Source: Chlorogloeopsis fritschii (GTDB taxonomy: Bacteria; Cyanobacteriota; Cyanobacteriia; Cyanobacteriales; Nostocaceae). Taken from it: a DNA stretch of 64,000 nucleotides. The stretch lies in NCBI RefSeq assembly GCF_043099315.1, contig NZ_CP170746.1; one strand, given 5' to 3'. Both the position numbers and the translations under genes were made by a program. The notes below the pieces were generated by a model. It was not told where the DNA came from. It made no database searches and was given only the letters and a program-made list of their open reading frames with translations. Shown here piece after piece: positions 22,570 to 32,035 of the stretch. The stretch's first letter is position 1; every line of letters begins with the position of its first letter.

Positions 22570-25068
22570 TTATATCGGCAGCTCAACCCGAAACTCTGCA
22601 CCCTTACCTAAACTGGAAATGCAAGTAATTTGTCCTTGATGTTTTTCTACAATCTGATGGCTAATTGCTAGACTCATTCCCCGCAGACGTTTATCCCCAG
22701 ATTTGGTGCTAAAGATGGGATCAAAGATTTTAGGCTGAATATCTTCTGCAATTCCCATTCCATTGTCGATAATTTGAATTAGCACTTTTTTATCTGTTAC
22801 TGATTGGCGATCGCTACTCACTACAGATGTGCGAATTGTAATCTTGCTTGGTTTGGCGGCAATTTCATCCAGTGTATGCTGACGATGGCGCTCCTCCAGT
22901 GCATCAATCGCATTTGTGAGCAGAGCCATAAACACCTGATTAAGTTCGCTAGCATAGCATTCAATCAACGGCAGATAGCTGTATTCTTTGACCACTTGAA
23001 TTTCTGGGAAGCCCAATCTTGCCTTCAATCGATTGCTGAGAATTAGCAAAGTACTGTCTAATCCTTCATGAATATCCACAGACTTGAGCTTTGCCTCATC
23101 TAACCGTGAAAAGTTTCGCAATGAGTAAACAATATCGCGAATGCGGCTTGCTCCTGCTTGCATCGACTGCAACAGCTTGGGTAAATCTTCTCGAACAAAC
23201 TCAACGTTAGTCGCCTCCAACTCTTTTTGCAGTTCAGATCCTGGTGTGGCTAATTCCTGCTGATAAAGATGTAGCAGCTTTAGCAAATTGTTTATATAAG
23301 TATCAGCGTGAGTAAGATTGCCATAGATAAAGTTGATTGGATTATTGATTTCATGGGCAATTCCTGCCACTAGTTGTCCCAAGCTCGACATTTTTGCACT
23401 TTGGATCAAGCGAACTTGAGTATGTTGCAGTTCCTGCAATGCCTGCTCTAACTGCATTGCTTTGTGACGTTGCTCCGCTTCCGATTGCCGCAATGCCTGA
23501 TTTAACTTGGCAAGTTCGTTTGCTTGACGCAACACAATGCCAACCAGGGCAGTTCTCAACTCATCTACAGCTTCCACTTCACAAGGCTTCCAGGGTTGCG
23601 AGGTTAGCTGTACAGTTTCTTGCCACAGTTCAAACGAGCCGCGAGGTGAGAGTCGCTCGGTTCCATCCTCGTCAATTTCCACTGGCTTGTTCGGATTGCC
23701 TGCCCAATTAACGGTGTGAATAACTTCTGGACGAAACCACAATATATATTGGTTCGCAGAGATAGCGATCGCCAACAATCCACTAGCAACTTCTTTGAAG
23801 GTTTCTGCTTGTGGATAAAGCAGAGGCAGCGAATTAGTCTGGAACACGTTTTGCGACATGGTTTGAGCTAACCACTCAACCAAGGCTTGAATCTCTTCCC
23901 GTTCAGGCGTGTTGCCAATCACTTTACAATCGCCATTAAACCAAATTGCAGCACCATTAGCCTGCGCCAAATTAAGTAAATTGGGCTGATGCTTCAGTAA
24001 GCCATCAGTAAAGTTATTTTCAAAATTATTTTCAGCAAATACATATTCAATTAGTTTGTTCTGAATGGATTTCAAGTAAAGCTTATAATCTTGATCTTCA
24101 TTAGCTTCCAAATAGGGAATTTGTGACGACATCACCTGCCCTAAAAATTCACACGCTGTTCTGACTTCGTAGGCAATCTGCTTGGGGGAATAGTGATGGC
24201 AGGCAATTAATCCCCATAACTTTTGCTCGACAATTAACGAAATGGACATAGATGCACCTACCCCCATATTTTTGAGATATTGAATATGAAGGGGAGAAAC
24301 GCTTCTGAGAACTGAAAAACTCAAGTCTAGCGATTGATCGTATAAATGTGCAGTTGTAGGAATAATTTCCACAGGCTGATAATTCACATCAGCAATGAGT
24401 CGAATCCAATTCTCCAGATAAAGTCGCCTTGCCTGTTTGGGTACATCAGAAGCGGGATAGCGTAACCCCAGGAATGGCGACAATGTGTCTGGTTTATCTT
24501 CTGCAACAATTGTCCCATGTCCTTGTGGGTCGAATTTATAAATCATTACCCGATCCATGCCTGTCAACTTGCGTATCTCTTTGACAGCTGTTTGACATAG
24601 TTCTTCTAAGGTTTTTGCTTTTTGGATGCTACTAGCGGATGTTCTCACCAGGTGATAAAGATCCAAAAAAGATAGAACTTCTGGTGTGAGTGAATGCTCT
24701 AGTTCTAAAATTAATAACTCCTGAGAACGATGGGCAATACCATTGCAAAGAAGAGACTTGTTCTCAAGCTTGAGCGACAGTTTCAGGGGGTTGACATTCT
24801 CAAGTTCAAGTTGCGATAGGCTTTGTTTTAATGAATCAAACGCATAAGGATCGAGTAATTTACTCAAACTTTGATTAAGTAAGCTTTCTGGCGGTACTCC
24901 TAAAAAACTTAGGGTATTGCTACTAACCCGCAAAATTTTTAGATCCGGTTCTTGTAATACAAACAATACACCATGGGGTTGAATCGAACCAGGAATATGA
25001 ATGGGTTCGCGATCGCAGTTTATTAAATCAACAAATTGAATCGTAGAATCTTCGTTGCTGCTATTCAT
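22570..25068 (-). CDS. Bacteriophytochrome histidine kinase (PAS-GAF-PHY-HisKA-HATPase)
   Basis: 832 residues. PAS domain (about 10-120) with Cys18 in NCDREPIHIPGSIQPHG, the biliverdin attachment site of bacteriophytochromes. GAF (about 140-320) has PASDVP (Asp208, the usual PASDIP), SVSPLH instead of a chromophore cysteine, and CHH (290-292). PHY (about 325-515) carries the tongue motif PRGSF. HisKA follows with SLGQLVAGIAHEINNP (phosphorylated His) and a HATPase with N-box NQVFMALLTNAIDAL and G1 IIDNGMGIA. The G2 box, normally GTGLGLS, reads LRGMSLAIS here, so ATP binding may be altered. It should sense red/far-red light with biliverdin. No response regulator gene is adjacent. Start is the ATG at 25068. 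Confidence 0.95.
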   Translation of the reverse strand: MNSSNEDSTIQFVDLINCDREPIHIPGSIQPHGVLFVLQEPDLKILRVSSNTLSFLGVPPESLLNQSLSKLLDPYAFDSLKQSLSQLELENVNPLKLSLKLENKSLLCNGIAHRSQELLILELEHSLTPEVLSFLDLYHLVRTSASSIQKAKTLEELCQTAVKEIRKLTGMDRVMIYKFDPQGHGTIVAEDKPDTLSPFLGLRYPASDVPKQARRLYLENWIRLIADVNYQPVEIIPTTAHLYDQSLDLSFSVLRSVSPLHIQYLKNMGVGASMSISLIVEQKLWGLIACHHYSPKQIAYEVRTACEFLGQVMSSQIPYLEANEDQDYKLYLKSIQNKLIEYVFAENNFENNFTDGLLKHQPNLLNLAQANGAAIWFNGDCKVIGNTPEREEIQALVEWLAQTMSQNVFQTNSLPLLYPQAETFKEVASGLLAIAISANQYILWFRPEVIHTVNWAGNPNKPVEIDEDGTERLSPRGSFELWQETVQLTSQPWKPCEVEAVDELRTALVGIVLRQANELAKLNQALRQSEAEQRHKAMQLEQALQELQHTQVRLIQSAKMSSLGQLVAGIAHEINNPINFIYGNLTHADTYINNLLKLLHLYQQELATPGSELQKELEATNVEFVREDLPKLLQSMQAGASRIRDIVYSLRNFSRLDEAKLKSVDIHEGLDSTLLILSNRLKARLGFPEIQVVKEYSYLPLIECYASELNQVFMALLTNAIDALEERHRQHTLDEIAAKPSKITIRTSVVSSDRQSVTDKKVLIQIIDNGMGIAEDIQPKIFDPIFSTKSGDKRLRGMSLAISHQIVEKHQGQITCISSLGKGAEFRVELPI

Positions 25069-25188
25069 AAATAGGAATTAACGTAAGCAGTGGTGGACTA
25101 AATTGGTTTTTCTTAGTGTTCCCATTCTTGAAGTGAATAGCACAGTCTGATTAGTCATTGGTCATTAGTCATTTGTTAGTAGGGGAGG

Positions 25189-25401
25189 CAGCGCGTTGCG
25201 GTGAGTCCAGTCCCCGTCTTGGCGGTTCCCGTCACGTAGATGCGGAGCGGCTTCCCGCCAGGGTAGGGGAACTGGCGAACCCGAAGGGAGGTTCCACGCC
25301 ACATGACGCCAGTCGCTACAACGCGGGGAACCCGCGCAACGCGCTGGCTCCTTTATGCCGGGAAACCCGTCCACCGCAGTGGCTCCTCCGTTGTAGCGAC
25401 T
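25189..25401. repeat. GC-rich repeat island with two perfect inverted pairs
   Basis: The island is visibly richer in G+C than its surroundings. cagcgcgttgcg (25189-25200) is the exact inverse of cgcaacgcgctg (25335-25346), and agtcgctacaacg (25311-25323) is the exact inverse of cgttgtagcgact (25389-25401). The words gccagtcgct and ggctcctccgttgtagcg are typical of a dispersed Nostocales repeat family. It could form large cruciforms. Confidence 0.75.
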
Positions 25402-25469
25402 GCCGTGCGGGTTTATTTTAGATATTTCGTTATTTTGAGAGATTACTAATAAAACCCGCCCGTACAGTA

Positions 25470-25515
25470 GTTGGTTGTCTCTTTGTCTCCTTGTCCCCGT
25501 GTTTCCTTGTCTCCC
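25470..25515. repeat. ttgtctc-type short tandem repeats
   Basis: Repeats of ttgtctc / ctttgtc / ccttgtc words with small changes, followed by ccccc-rich sequence up to 25550. This is the heptanucleotide repeat style of filamentous cyanobacteria. Confidence 0.65.
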
Positions 25516-25551
25516 CCAGCCCCCAACCCCAGAGGGGAACCCCTTGCCCCC

Positions 25552-26448
25552 TCACTCAATCTTCTCGGCAATCCTCAATTTGGCTGAACGAGAACGGGGA
25601 TTAATGTCAATTTCTTCTTCTTGGGCAATAATTGGCTTTTTCGTCACAATCTTCAAGATTGACGAATCTTTAAAACTATGCTTCACTATCCTGTCTTCCA
25701 AGCTGTGAAAACTAATAATAGCGATTCTGCCACCTAAGATGAGAGCATTTGGTGCTTTTTCTAAAAAGGTTTCTAGGGACTTTAATTCGTCGTTAACTAC
25801 AATTCGCAGTGCTTGAAAAACACGGGTAGCAGGGTGAATTCTGCCGTAACGGTATTTGGGGGGAACAGAATATGCGATCGCTTCTGCTAAATCAGTAGTA
25901 GTGCTAAATGGGCGCTGTTCAACAATACGTTTGGCAATGCGCCGCGATAGTCTTTCTTCTCCATATTTAAAGAAAATATCTGCTAATTCAACTTCATCCC
26001 AATCATTAATTACATCAGCCGCTGTCAGAGACTGCTGCCGATTCATCCGCATATCTAAACTAGCAGTATTACGAAAGCTAAAGCCTCGCTCTGGCTGATC
26101 CAAATGGTAAGAACTTACACCCAAATCGGCAAGAATACCGTCGAAAGTCTGAGATGGGTATTTATAAGCAGCAAAATTACTGTGAATAAAGGTGACTCTC
26201 TCCCCAAACTCTGCTAAGTTCTTCTTCGCCGCCGCCAAAGCATCTTCATCTTGATCGAGCGCCGTTACTCGTACATCAGGTGCTGCTTCAAGAATGAGCC
26301 GAGTATGCCCACCACCTCCTACTGTTGCATCCAGATAATGTCCCCCTGAACGAACTGCTAAACCTTCAATGACTTCTGTAGGTAAGACGGGAATATGGTA
26401 AAAAATCGGTTCTTCGATATCTGGTGGTTGGGATGAATGAGAATTCAT
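25552..26448 (-). CDS. rsmH: 16S rRNA m4C1402 methyltransferase RsmH (MraW)
   Basis: 298 residues from the ATG at 26448; a TTG at 26481 would add eleven residues not expected in the family. SAM-binding motif LDATVGGGGHT, then LGVSSYHLDQPERGFSF (the conserved GFSF-type segment), RRIAKRIVEQRP, PATRVFQALRIVVNDEL, and IISFHSLEDRIVKHSFK near the end. All are RsmH signatures. The enzyme methylates N4 of C1402 in 16S rRNA. In many bacteria it is part of the dcw division cluster, but here it stands alone, as usual in cyanobacteria, divergent from ndhH. Confidence 0.96.
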   Translation of the reverse strand: MNSHSSQPPDIEEPIFYHIPVLPTEVIEGLAVRSGGHYLDATVGGGGHTRLILEAAPDVRVTALDQDEDALAAAKKNLAEFGERVTFIHSNFAAYKYPSQTFDGILADLGVSSYHLDQPERGFSFRNTASLDMRMNRQQSLTAADVINDWDEVELADIFFKYGEERLSRRIAKRIVEQRPFSTTTDLAEAIAYSVPPKYRYGRIHPATRVFQALRIVVNDELKSLETFLEKAPNALILGGRIAIISFHSLEDRIVKHSFKDSSILKIVTKKPIIAQEEEIDINPRSRSAKLRIAEKIE

Positions 26449-26904
26449 GTGGGCTGGCGCAGAAATAGACAATAGCAACAAATAAATATAGTAGTTGTGT
26501 TAAATAACCCTTGGTAAATGCTTTTTTGCGGCTTACGTGCTTTCATACCAATTAGACTAAGGGATTAAATCGTAAGTATTTGAGTCAATATATCAAAATG
26601 CTCTTGATTTAAAGTCATATTTATGCATCTTAATGCAATCACACACTAATATAACCTATAGCAATCTTCTAGAATGCTTATAGATAGTTCTGCAAGTGGA
26701 AATCGGCTTCCCTACACCCATCTCAATATAATTAGATTAGTTAAATGCAATCCAAACGTATGAATACCACAACATAAACTTGTTGATTTTAGTGTATTCG
26801 TAGCAAATATATCTTCAAAAGGCCACCCGAACTCAAAAAATCAAACACATTTCCAAGTAGGGGTTACTGGCTTCATCGTTCACAAACGGGAGAACACTGG
26901 ATTT
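26449..26904. other. 456-base divergent promoter region of rsmH and ndhH
   Basis: AT-rich, no coding frame, no strong hairpin. ndhH is preceded by cgggagaacactgg, with ggga about 15 bases upstream of its ATG. Both promoters should be here but I cannot name a box with confidence. Confidence 0.5.
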
Positions 26905-28089
26905 ATGGCAAGAATAGAAACCCGCACTGAACCTATGGTGCTGAACATGGGGCCTCACCATCCCTCAATGCACGGGGTTTTGCGGTTAATTGTCACTTTG
27001 GATGGCGAGGATGTAGTTGATTGTGAACCGGTAATTGGCTACTTGCATCGGGGAATGGAAAAAATTGCGGAAAACCGTACCAATCTCCAGTATGTTCCCT
27101 ACGTGAGTCGTTGGGACTACGCAGCGGGTATGTTCAATGAAGCCGTTACCGTTAATGCTCCAGAAAAGTTAGCAGGTATTACCGTTCCCAAACGCGCCAG
27201 CTACATTCGCGTTATTATGCTGGAGTTGAACCGTATCGCCAACCACTTGCTATGGTTTGGCCCGTTCCTTGCTGACGTAGGCGCTCAAACTCCCTTTTTC
27301 TATCAGTTCCGCGAACGAGAAATGATTTACGATCTGTGGGAAGCAGCCACAGGTTACCGCATGGTTAACAATAACTACTTCCGGATTGGGGGGGTAGCAG
27401 TTGACTTGCCCTATGGTTGGGTTGACAAGTGCATGGACTTCTGTGACTACTTTTTGCCTAAAGTAGATGAGTACGAGCGCTTGGTTACCAATAATCCTAT
27501 TTTCCGCCGTCGCGTAGAAGGTATTGGCACCATCACCCGCGACGAAGCAATTAACTGGGGACTTTCTGGCCCGATGCTACGTGCTTCTGGCGTGAAGTGG
27601 GATTTGCGCAAAGTAGACCATTATGAATGTTACGATGACTTCGATTGGGAAGTCCAGTGGGAAACTGCTGGTGATTGTTTAGCCCGTTATATGGTGCGGA
27701 TGCGGGAAATGCGTGAATCTGTGAAGATTCTCAAGCAAGCTCTAAAAGCGCTTCCGGGCGGGCCTTACGAAAATCTAGAAGCCAAGCGGATGCAAGCCGG
27801 GCCTAAATCCGAGTGGGATGGATTTGATTATCAGTACATTGCCAAGAAAGTCGCTCCTACCTTCAAAATCCCCAAAGGTGAAATTTACTCTCGCGTAGAA
27901 AGTGGCAAAGGAGAATTGGGAATTTATTTAATTGGGGATGATAACGTCTTCCCTTGGCGTTGGAAAGTTCGCCCAGCAGATTTCAATAATTTGCAAATTC
28001 TCCCTCATCTGCTGCGAGGTGTTAAGGTAGCAGATATTGTAGTGATTTTGGGCAGTATTGATGTGATCATGGGGTCAGTAGACCGCTAA
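26905..28089 (+). CDS. ndhH: NAD(P)H-quinone oxidoreductase subunit H
   Basis: 394 residues, full length. The start ARIETRTEPMVLNMGPHHPS, followed by MHGVLRLIV and VIGYLHRGMEKI, is the conserved NdhH/NuoD beginning; GPMLRASGVKWDLRKVDHYE and the C-terminal GSIDVIMGSVDR are also conserved. NdhH is the 49-kDa-type subunit of the NDH-1 complex, lining the quinone site in the peripheral arm facing the cytoplasm. It serves respiration, cyclic electron flow and carbon uptake. It is monocistronic here, with a hairpin after the stop. Confidence 0.98.
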   Translation: MARIETRTEPMVLNMGPHHPSMHGVLRLIVTLDGEDVVDCEPVIGYLHRGMEKIAENRTNLQYVPYVSRWDYAAGMFNEAVTVNAPEKLAGITVPKRASYIRVIMLELNRIANHLLWFGPFLADVGAQTPFFYQFREREMIYDLWEAATGYRMVNNNYFRIGGVAVDLPYGWVDKCMDFCDYFLPKVDEYERLVTNNPIFRRRVEGIGTITRDEAINWGLSGPMLRASGVKWDLRKVDHYECYDDFDWEVQWETAGDCLARYMVRMREMRESVKILKQALKALPGGPYENLEAKRMQAGPKSEWDGFDYQYIAKKVAPTFKIPKGEIYSRVESGKGELGIYLIGDDNVFPWRWKVRPADFNNLQILPHLLRGVKVADIVVILGSIDVIMGSVDR

Positions 28090-28095
28090 TTATTT

Positions 28096-28120
28096 GTAGG
28101 GTAGGCATAGCCTACCTTAC
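28096..28120 (+). terminator. ndhH terminator hairpin
   Basis: gtagggtaggc-ata-gcctaccttac is an 11-bp stem with one mismatch, six bases past the ndhH stop, followed by agcaatttattttttg. The T-rich tract starts ten bases beyond the stem, so it is an imperfect but likely rho-independent terminator. Confidence 0.65.
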
Positions 28121-28542
28121 AGCAATTTATTTTTTGCACAAATGCCAACTTTCACAACAACTTAGTAATCAAACAATTGCCCGATAAAATTACTATTTAT
28201 CATTTCTGGTGGGAAAACCTATGCGGAACGAAGTGTAGCTTGGGGAAATTTCCTCACAATGTTGGAATATAAAGGGGATATTTACGGTTGCGAAATCCGC
28301 TATGTAAATAGATTTTTCCCTAGTTCAAAAAGGGGTTCAGGGCAGGAAACCACAGGTTTAGCTACGCTGCACCTGTGGTACTTCACTTAAACTCTCTTTT
28401 AATTTTTTCTTCTATGTTTGTTTTCTGCGTTTTCTGCTACTAATGAGAGGTCATTTATAAACTAATTGTTAAGTAGTTCGGTAGTTTTATGCCCGAACGA
28501 ATTTTGTGTATAAATATAAATCTTTTGAGATTTTCTTGCTAC
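28121..28542. other. Gap between ndhH and the caspase-like gene
   Basis: No gene. It contains a 9-bp hairpin accacaggt / acctgtggt (28349-28379) and AT-rich DNA. Short open words near 28,200-28,290 have no start or family match. Confidence 0.5.
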
Positions 28543-30756
28543 TTAAATCACTTGATATATAAAGCCTAGACTAGCCCAATTATTAACATCCAACACATAA
28601 GCTTCAGCAGTTGCAACATTCATCTCAGCTTTTACGGAACTAGCATTGTGTAAGTCTTGTAGTAAGGCATTAGCAACTTCTAAGGGGTTGAGCAATGGTT
28701 GAATGCGCTGTCGATCTGCTCGCGGATGTTTAGTAGTTTCTAAGGCGTTGCGAGTTTGAGTAAACGGAGCTGTACTAAAGATTAATTGATTTTCACTCAA
28801 AAAAGCAGGCCCCTGAATCACCCATTCAAAACCAGTTGTGGATTGTGGTAAAGTCAAGCTTTCGCCCGGAGCAATCACAATATCCTCAAGTAATGCATTG
28901 TTGGTGGTATCCTCGGTATCATCTCCTTTTTGCCATGGGTAAAGGGCGATCGCATTCCTGGCACTATTTAATCCTAACAGCATAAAATATACTGGCTGCG
29001 TGCCCATATTTTGGATGCGGTACTGTACCTTACTACCAATCGGCACAATTGGGATACGCCCAGGTTCGGTATTTAGTTGATTTAATTGTTTTTTACTTGC
29101 TGTTTCTGCACTTAGAGTTCGCATCGTTTCGCGTTGCATCACCACGCGAGGTGCGATGCTATTCATTATTTCTAAGGTTGCCTTGATACTTAAGCAAGAA
29201 GAACCTTCATTATCTGTGAGTCGCCATAATTTTGCCGCCAGCAAAGTTTGCAAAGTTGGTTTTAAGCGCTGCACTGCCACTTTTACGGCTTCTCCTGCTT
29301 CGCCAATGGTGCTGGGAATGAGTTCACTGCCCAAAGAAAATAATCCATAGCGACTGGGAGAGACTATCAATGCAGTCGATGCAATCAAATCTTTTGTTCT
29401 GCCATCTGGAAGTTCGCCAAATACGTAATCTGCAGGTTGCTCTCCTGCTACTACACTTGTCACGTGCTCAACTGTTGCAAAGGCGCTAGTAGCATCTACC
29501 CGCTCAATTCTTTCCAATCCGCCATCTAGAGCAACGGTTAAATTAATATTGCGGGGTAAAACTCGTACTGTTTCTTGAACTAATTGTCCTATCTGTGGAG
29601 TAATTTTACTTTCAGTACCAGAAGCAAGTTGGGCTTTTGCTGTCAATCCATTGCGCGATCGCAAAACTAACTGTGCAGTCTCTCCCTGTTGACTCACCAA
29701 AGTCAATCGAGAATTTCCTCCATAGTATTCCAGCACTTGTAAAGGTAATCCTGCCAACCACAGATGTACTGTTTTCCCCTCATCTTCAACTGCCGTCACT
29801 ACTCCTTCTGCACTCTGGGTGGAGAGGGGAACAAACGCCTCACTCAAAGTAACTCGCTGCTGATTTTTCTTACCCATGAGCAAGCTTGGCTGTTGTGTGC
29901 TACCAAACTGCTGCATCACACTTCCCACACGAGAGATTAAGACAGGAATTGTTGTTGCTGGCGTAGTCTCCCACAGATACTGCGTTAAGGCATAAGTAAA
30001 TAATCCAGCACTAAAACCAGATAACTGTATCTCCTGTGCCACTTGATTGGGATCGGCAGTTGCAGACAACACTATTGCCGATAACTCCGTTGCAGCTTTT
30101 TCTCGCAGCTGTTTTTGCAACTCAAGTTCTGCTGTTGCCACAATTGCTTCTTTTGCCATTTGCCGACTGCGAATTCGCAAACCTGTAGGCAAGAAAGTAG
30201 TAGGAATGTAGTAACTAGTGTCTAATACTGCTGTTACTCGTTCTGTGGGAAGCGATCGCAACATTAACATCAGCGTCTCTTCCAACAAGTAGTTAGCATT
30301 TTTTGTTGCCTGCGATTTGCTATCTGCTCCATCTGTGGTAATAAGAGCGTTTTGCACAGCTTCTGCCAAAGTTCCCAACCTGACACGACTGCCATAGCCG
30401 CTAAAGTGGAACACAACAACATCACCTAGTTTTGCTTGCTTAACTAGGTGCTCCAAAAAAGCAGACTCAATAAATTCTCTACTGGCTTGTTCATCAGTCA
30501 AAACCAAAATATCTGACGGTTGAAAACCAAAACGGTGAATCAAAAGTTCTTGTTGTAGTTCTACATCCGTCAGACAACCATTGAGAACCTGACTTTGTTG
30601 GTATTGATTAATACCTATTAATAAAGCTAATTTACGCGAACTGGGATGTGCTAGCGCTTGCTGATAGCGATTTCCTAAGCTAAACCACTCAGCCTCTGTT
30701 ATACCCAATACCGCGAGTAGGGAGCCAAACCGTTGTAAAAACGTTCGCCGCTTCAT
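28543..30756 (-). CDS. Caspase-fold (orthocaspase) protein with Tyr/Ser in place of the His/Cys dyad
   Basis: 737 residues. The N-terminus MKRRTFLQRFGSLLAVLGIT looks like a twin-arginine signal, so export is likely. A caspase p20-like domain (about 40-260) begins KLALLIGINQYQ. The catalytic His position (normally SGHG) reads FSGYGS with Tyr121, and the catalytic Cys position (normally DTCHSG) reads VLDTSYY with Ser181. This is the Tyr-Ser form of pseudo-orthocaspase known from cyanobacteria, so peptidase activity is not expected. The C-terminal part (about 590-690) with GSKVQYRIQNMGTQPVYFML resembles DUF4384. It lies 100 bases downstream of sat on the same strand. A binding or scaffolding role outside the cytoplasm is inference. 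Confidence 0.93.
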   Translation of the reverse strand: MKRRTFLQRFGSLLAVLGITEAEWFSLGNRYQQALAHPSSRKLALLIGINQYQQSQVLNGCLTDVELQQELLIHRFGFQPSDILVLTDEQASREFIESAFLEHLVKQAKLGDVVVFHFSGYGSRVRLGTLAEAVQNALITTDGADSKSQATKNANYLLEETLMLMLRSLPTERVTAVLDTSYYIPTTFLPTGLRIRSRQMAKEAIVATAELELQKQLREKAATELSAIVLSATADPNQVAQEIQLSGFSAGLFTYALTQYLWETTPATTIPVLISRVGSVMQQFGSTQQPSLLMGKKNQQRVTLSEAFVPLSTQSAEGVVTAVEDEGKTVHLWLAGLPLQVLEYYGGNSRLTLVSQQGETAQLVLRSRNGLTAKAQLASGTESKITPQIGQLVQETVRVLPRNINLTVALDGGLERIERVDATSAFATVEHVTSVVAGEQPADYVFGELPDGRTKDLIASTALIVSPSRYGLFSLGSELIPSTIGEAGEAVKVAVQRLKPTLQTLLAAKLWRLTDNEGSSCLSIKATLEIMNSIAPRVVMQRETMRTLSAETASKKQLNQLNTEPGRIPIVPIGSKVQYRIQNMGTQPVYFMLLGLNSARNAIALYPWQKGDDTEDTTNNALLEDIVIAPGESLTLPQSTTGFEWVIQGPAFLSENQLIFSTAPFTQTRNALETTKHPRADRQRIQPLLNPLEVANALLQDLHNASSVKAEMNVATAEAYVLDVNNWASLGFIYQVI

Positions 30757-30773
30757 AATTAGCCACCAGCCCT

Positions 30774-30812
30774 CAGTCCATCAGCTTATTAAGCTTATCG
30801 GGCTGAGGACTG
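30774..30812 (-). terminator. Possible terminator between sat and the caspase-like gene
   Basis: Nested inverted repeat: cagtcc/ggactg outside and agctt/aagct inside a 39-base stretch. It sits 45 bases past the sat stop in transcript sense. There is no convincing T run, so it may only be a processing or weak termination site. Confidence 0.35.
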
Positions 30813-30856
30813 TAGTGTAAAGTTTGGTTTGAGACTGTTTGTAAAGTAGATAAACA

Positions 30857-32035
30857 TTAAACTTTGACAGGTACTCGCATTGCCCGTGCCAACTCTGCCG
30901 CCACTTCTGGGCGGGAAAATTCTGGAGGGGGTAACTCGCCCCGACGCAGCATTTCCCGCACTTTTGTACCCGATAGGTGAATCCGTTCTTCGGATTTGCT
31001 AGGACTTGTTTTAGTTGTCGCCATTTGCTTAGTGCGGGTACAGTAGAAGGCGTGTTCAAACTTCATCGGCACAATGCCAATTTCTTCTTGAGAAAACTCA
31101 TCGAAGATGTATTGAGCATCATAGGTGCCGTAGTAATCTCCCACACCTGCGTGATCCCGTCCCACAATAAAGTGAGTACAGCCATAGTTCTTACGAATAA
31201 GAGCATGGAAAATAGCCTCACGAGGCCCAGCATAACGCATTGCCGAGGGATTGATGGCTAGAATTACTCTGTCTTGGGGATAGTATTTTTCTAGCAAAAT
31301 TTCATAACAGCGCATCCGCACGTCGGCAGGAATGTCATCGTCCTTAGTTGCTCCTACCAACGGATGTAAAAATAGTCCATCTACAGTTTCCATCGCGCAT
31401 TTTTGGATGTATTCATGAGCACGATGGATAGGGTTGCGAGTTTGGAAACCAACAATGGTTTTCCATCCTCTTAACTTGAATAATTTACGAGACTCAACAG
31501 GATCTATTTGGTAAGCAGGAAATTGGGAATGAGGAGCGCGTTCTAACAACCACACGTCACCTGCAAGGTTTACAGAACCCTGATTGTATACTACCTGTAC
31601 GCCGGGATGCTTTTCATCATCAGTGCGGTAGACATTTATTACTTCGTGTTTCTTGTCGTAGGTATACTTTTGCGTGAGTTCTAACACCCCGATAAATTGT
31701 CCTTCGGGGTTATCTAGACGAATCAAACCACCTTCAGTCAGTGGGGCTGCTACTTCTTCTGTTACTGACAAAGTAATCGGAATTGACCACACAGTACCAT
31801 TAGCTAGCCGCATTTCGGCAACAACGCGATTGTAATCCTCTTGGTTCATAAAACCAGTTAGGGGACTAAAACCACCGATCGCAATCATTTCTAGATCGGA
31901 TACAGCCCGCGCATCAAGTTGCACTCGCGGCAAAAACTCGGCTTTGGAGAGAAATACTTCTCTTTGTTCTGGTGTAGCAATGCGATTTATCAACTGCCCA
32001 CCGTGGGGAGGAATGCCGTCTGAATAGTAACTCAA
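30857..32035 (-). CDS. sat: Sulfate adenylyltransferase, TTG start
   Basis: 392 residues, homo-oligomeric ATP sulfurylase type. Substrate motifs QTRNPIHRAHEY, GRDHAGVGDYYGTYDAQYIF and the SGTKVREMLRRGELPPPEFS ending identify it. It makes APS from ATP and sulfate, the first step of sulfate assimilation. The start is a TTG at 32035: the family N-terminus (SYYSDGIPPHGGQLINR) begins right there, and AAGGGG lies about 5-10 bases upstream, while no ATG is near. There is no fused APS kinase domain. The gene stands alone in sense with the caspase-like gene downstream. Confidence 0.97.
   Translation of the reverse strand: MSYYSDGIPPHGGQLINRIATPEQREVFLSKAEFLPRVQLDARAVSDLEMIAIGGFSPLTGFMNQEDYNRVVAEMRLANGTVWSIPITLSVTEEVAAPLTEGGLIRLDNPEGQFIGVLELTQKYTYDKKHEVINVYRTDDEKHPGVQVVYNQGSVNLAGDVWLLERAPHSQFPAYQIDPVESRKLFKLRGWKTIVGFQTRNPIHRAHEYIQKCAMETVDGLFLHPLVGATKDDDIPADVRMRCYEILLEKYYPQDRVILAINPSAMRYAGPREAIFHALIRKNYGCTHFIVGRDHAGVGDYYGTYDAQYIFDEFSQEEIGIVPMKFEHAFYCTRTKQMATTKTSPSKSEERIHLSGTKVREMLRRGELPPPEFSRPEVAAELARAMRVPVKV

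Larger units (their letters stand above)
25069..25551. other. 483-base repeat-filled gap
   Basis: No gene. About 220 bases of GC-rich palindromic repeats (25189-25401) and 45 bases of pyrimidine-rich short repeats fill it. Open frames of 60-90 residues on both strands across it are chance products of the GC-rich repeats, with no ribosome site or family match. Confidence 0.7.

Noticed and set aside
25158..25421. Overlapping frames of 69-87 codons on both strands
   Set aside because: They lie wholly in GC-rich palindromic repeats, which lack stop codons by composition; no start signal.
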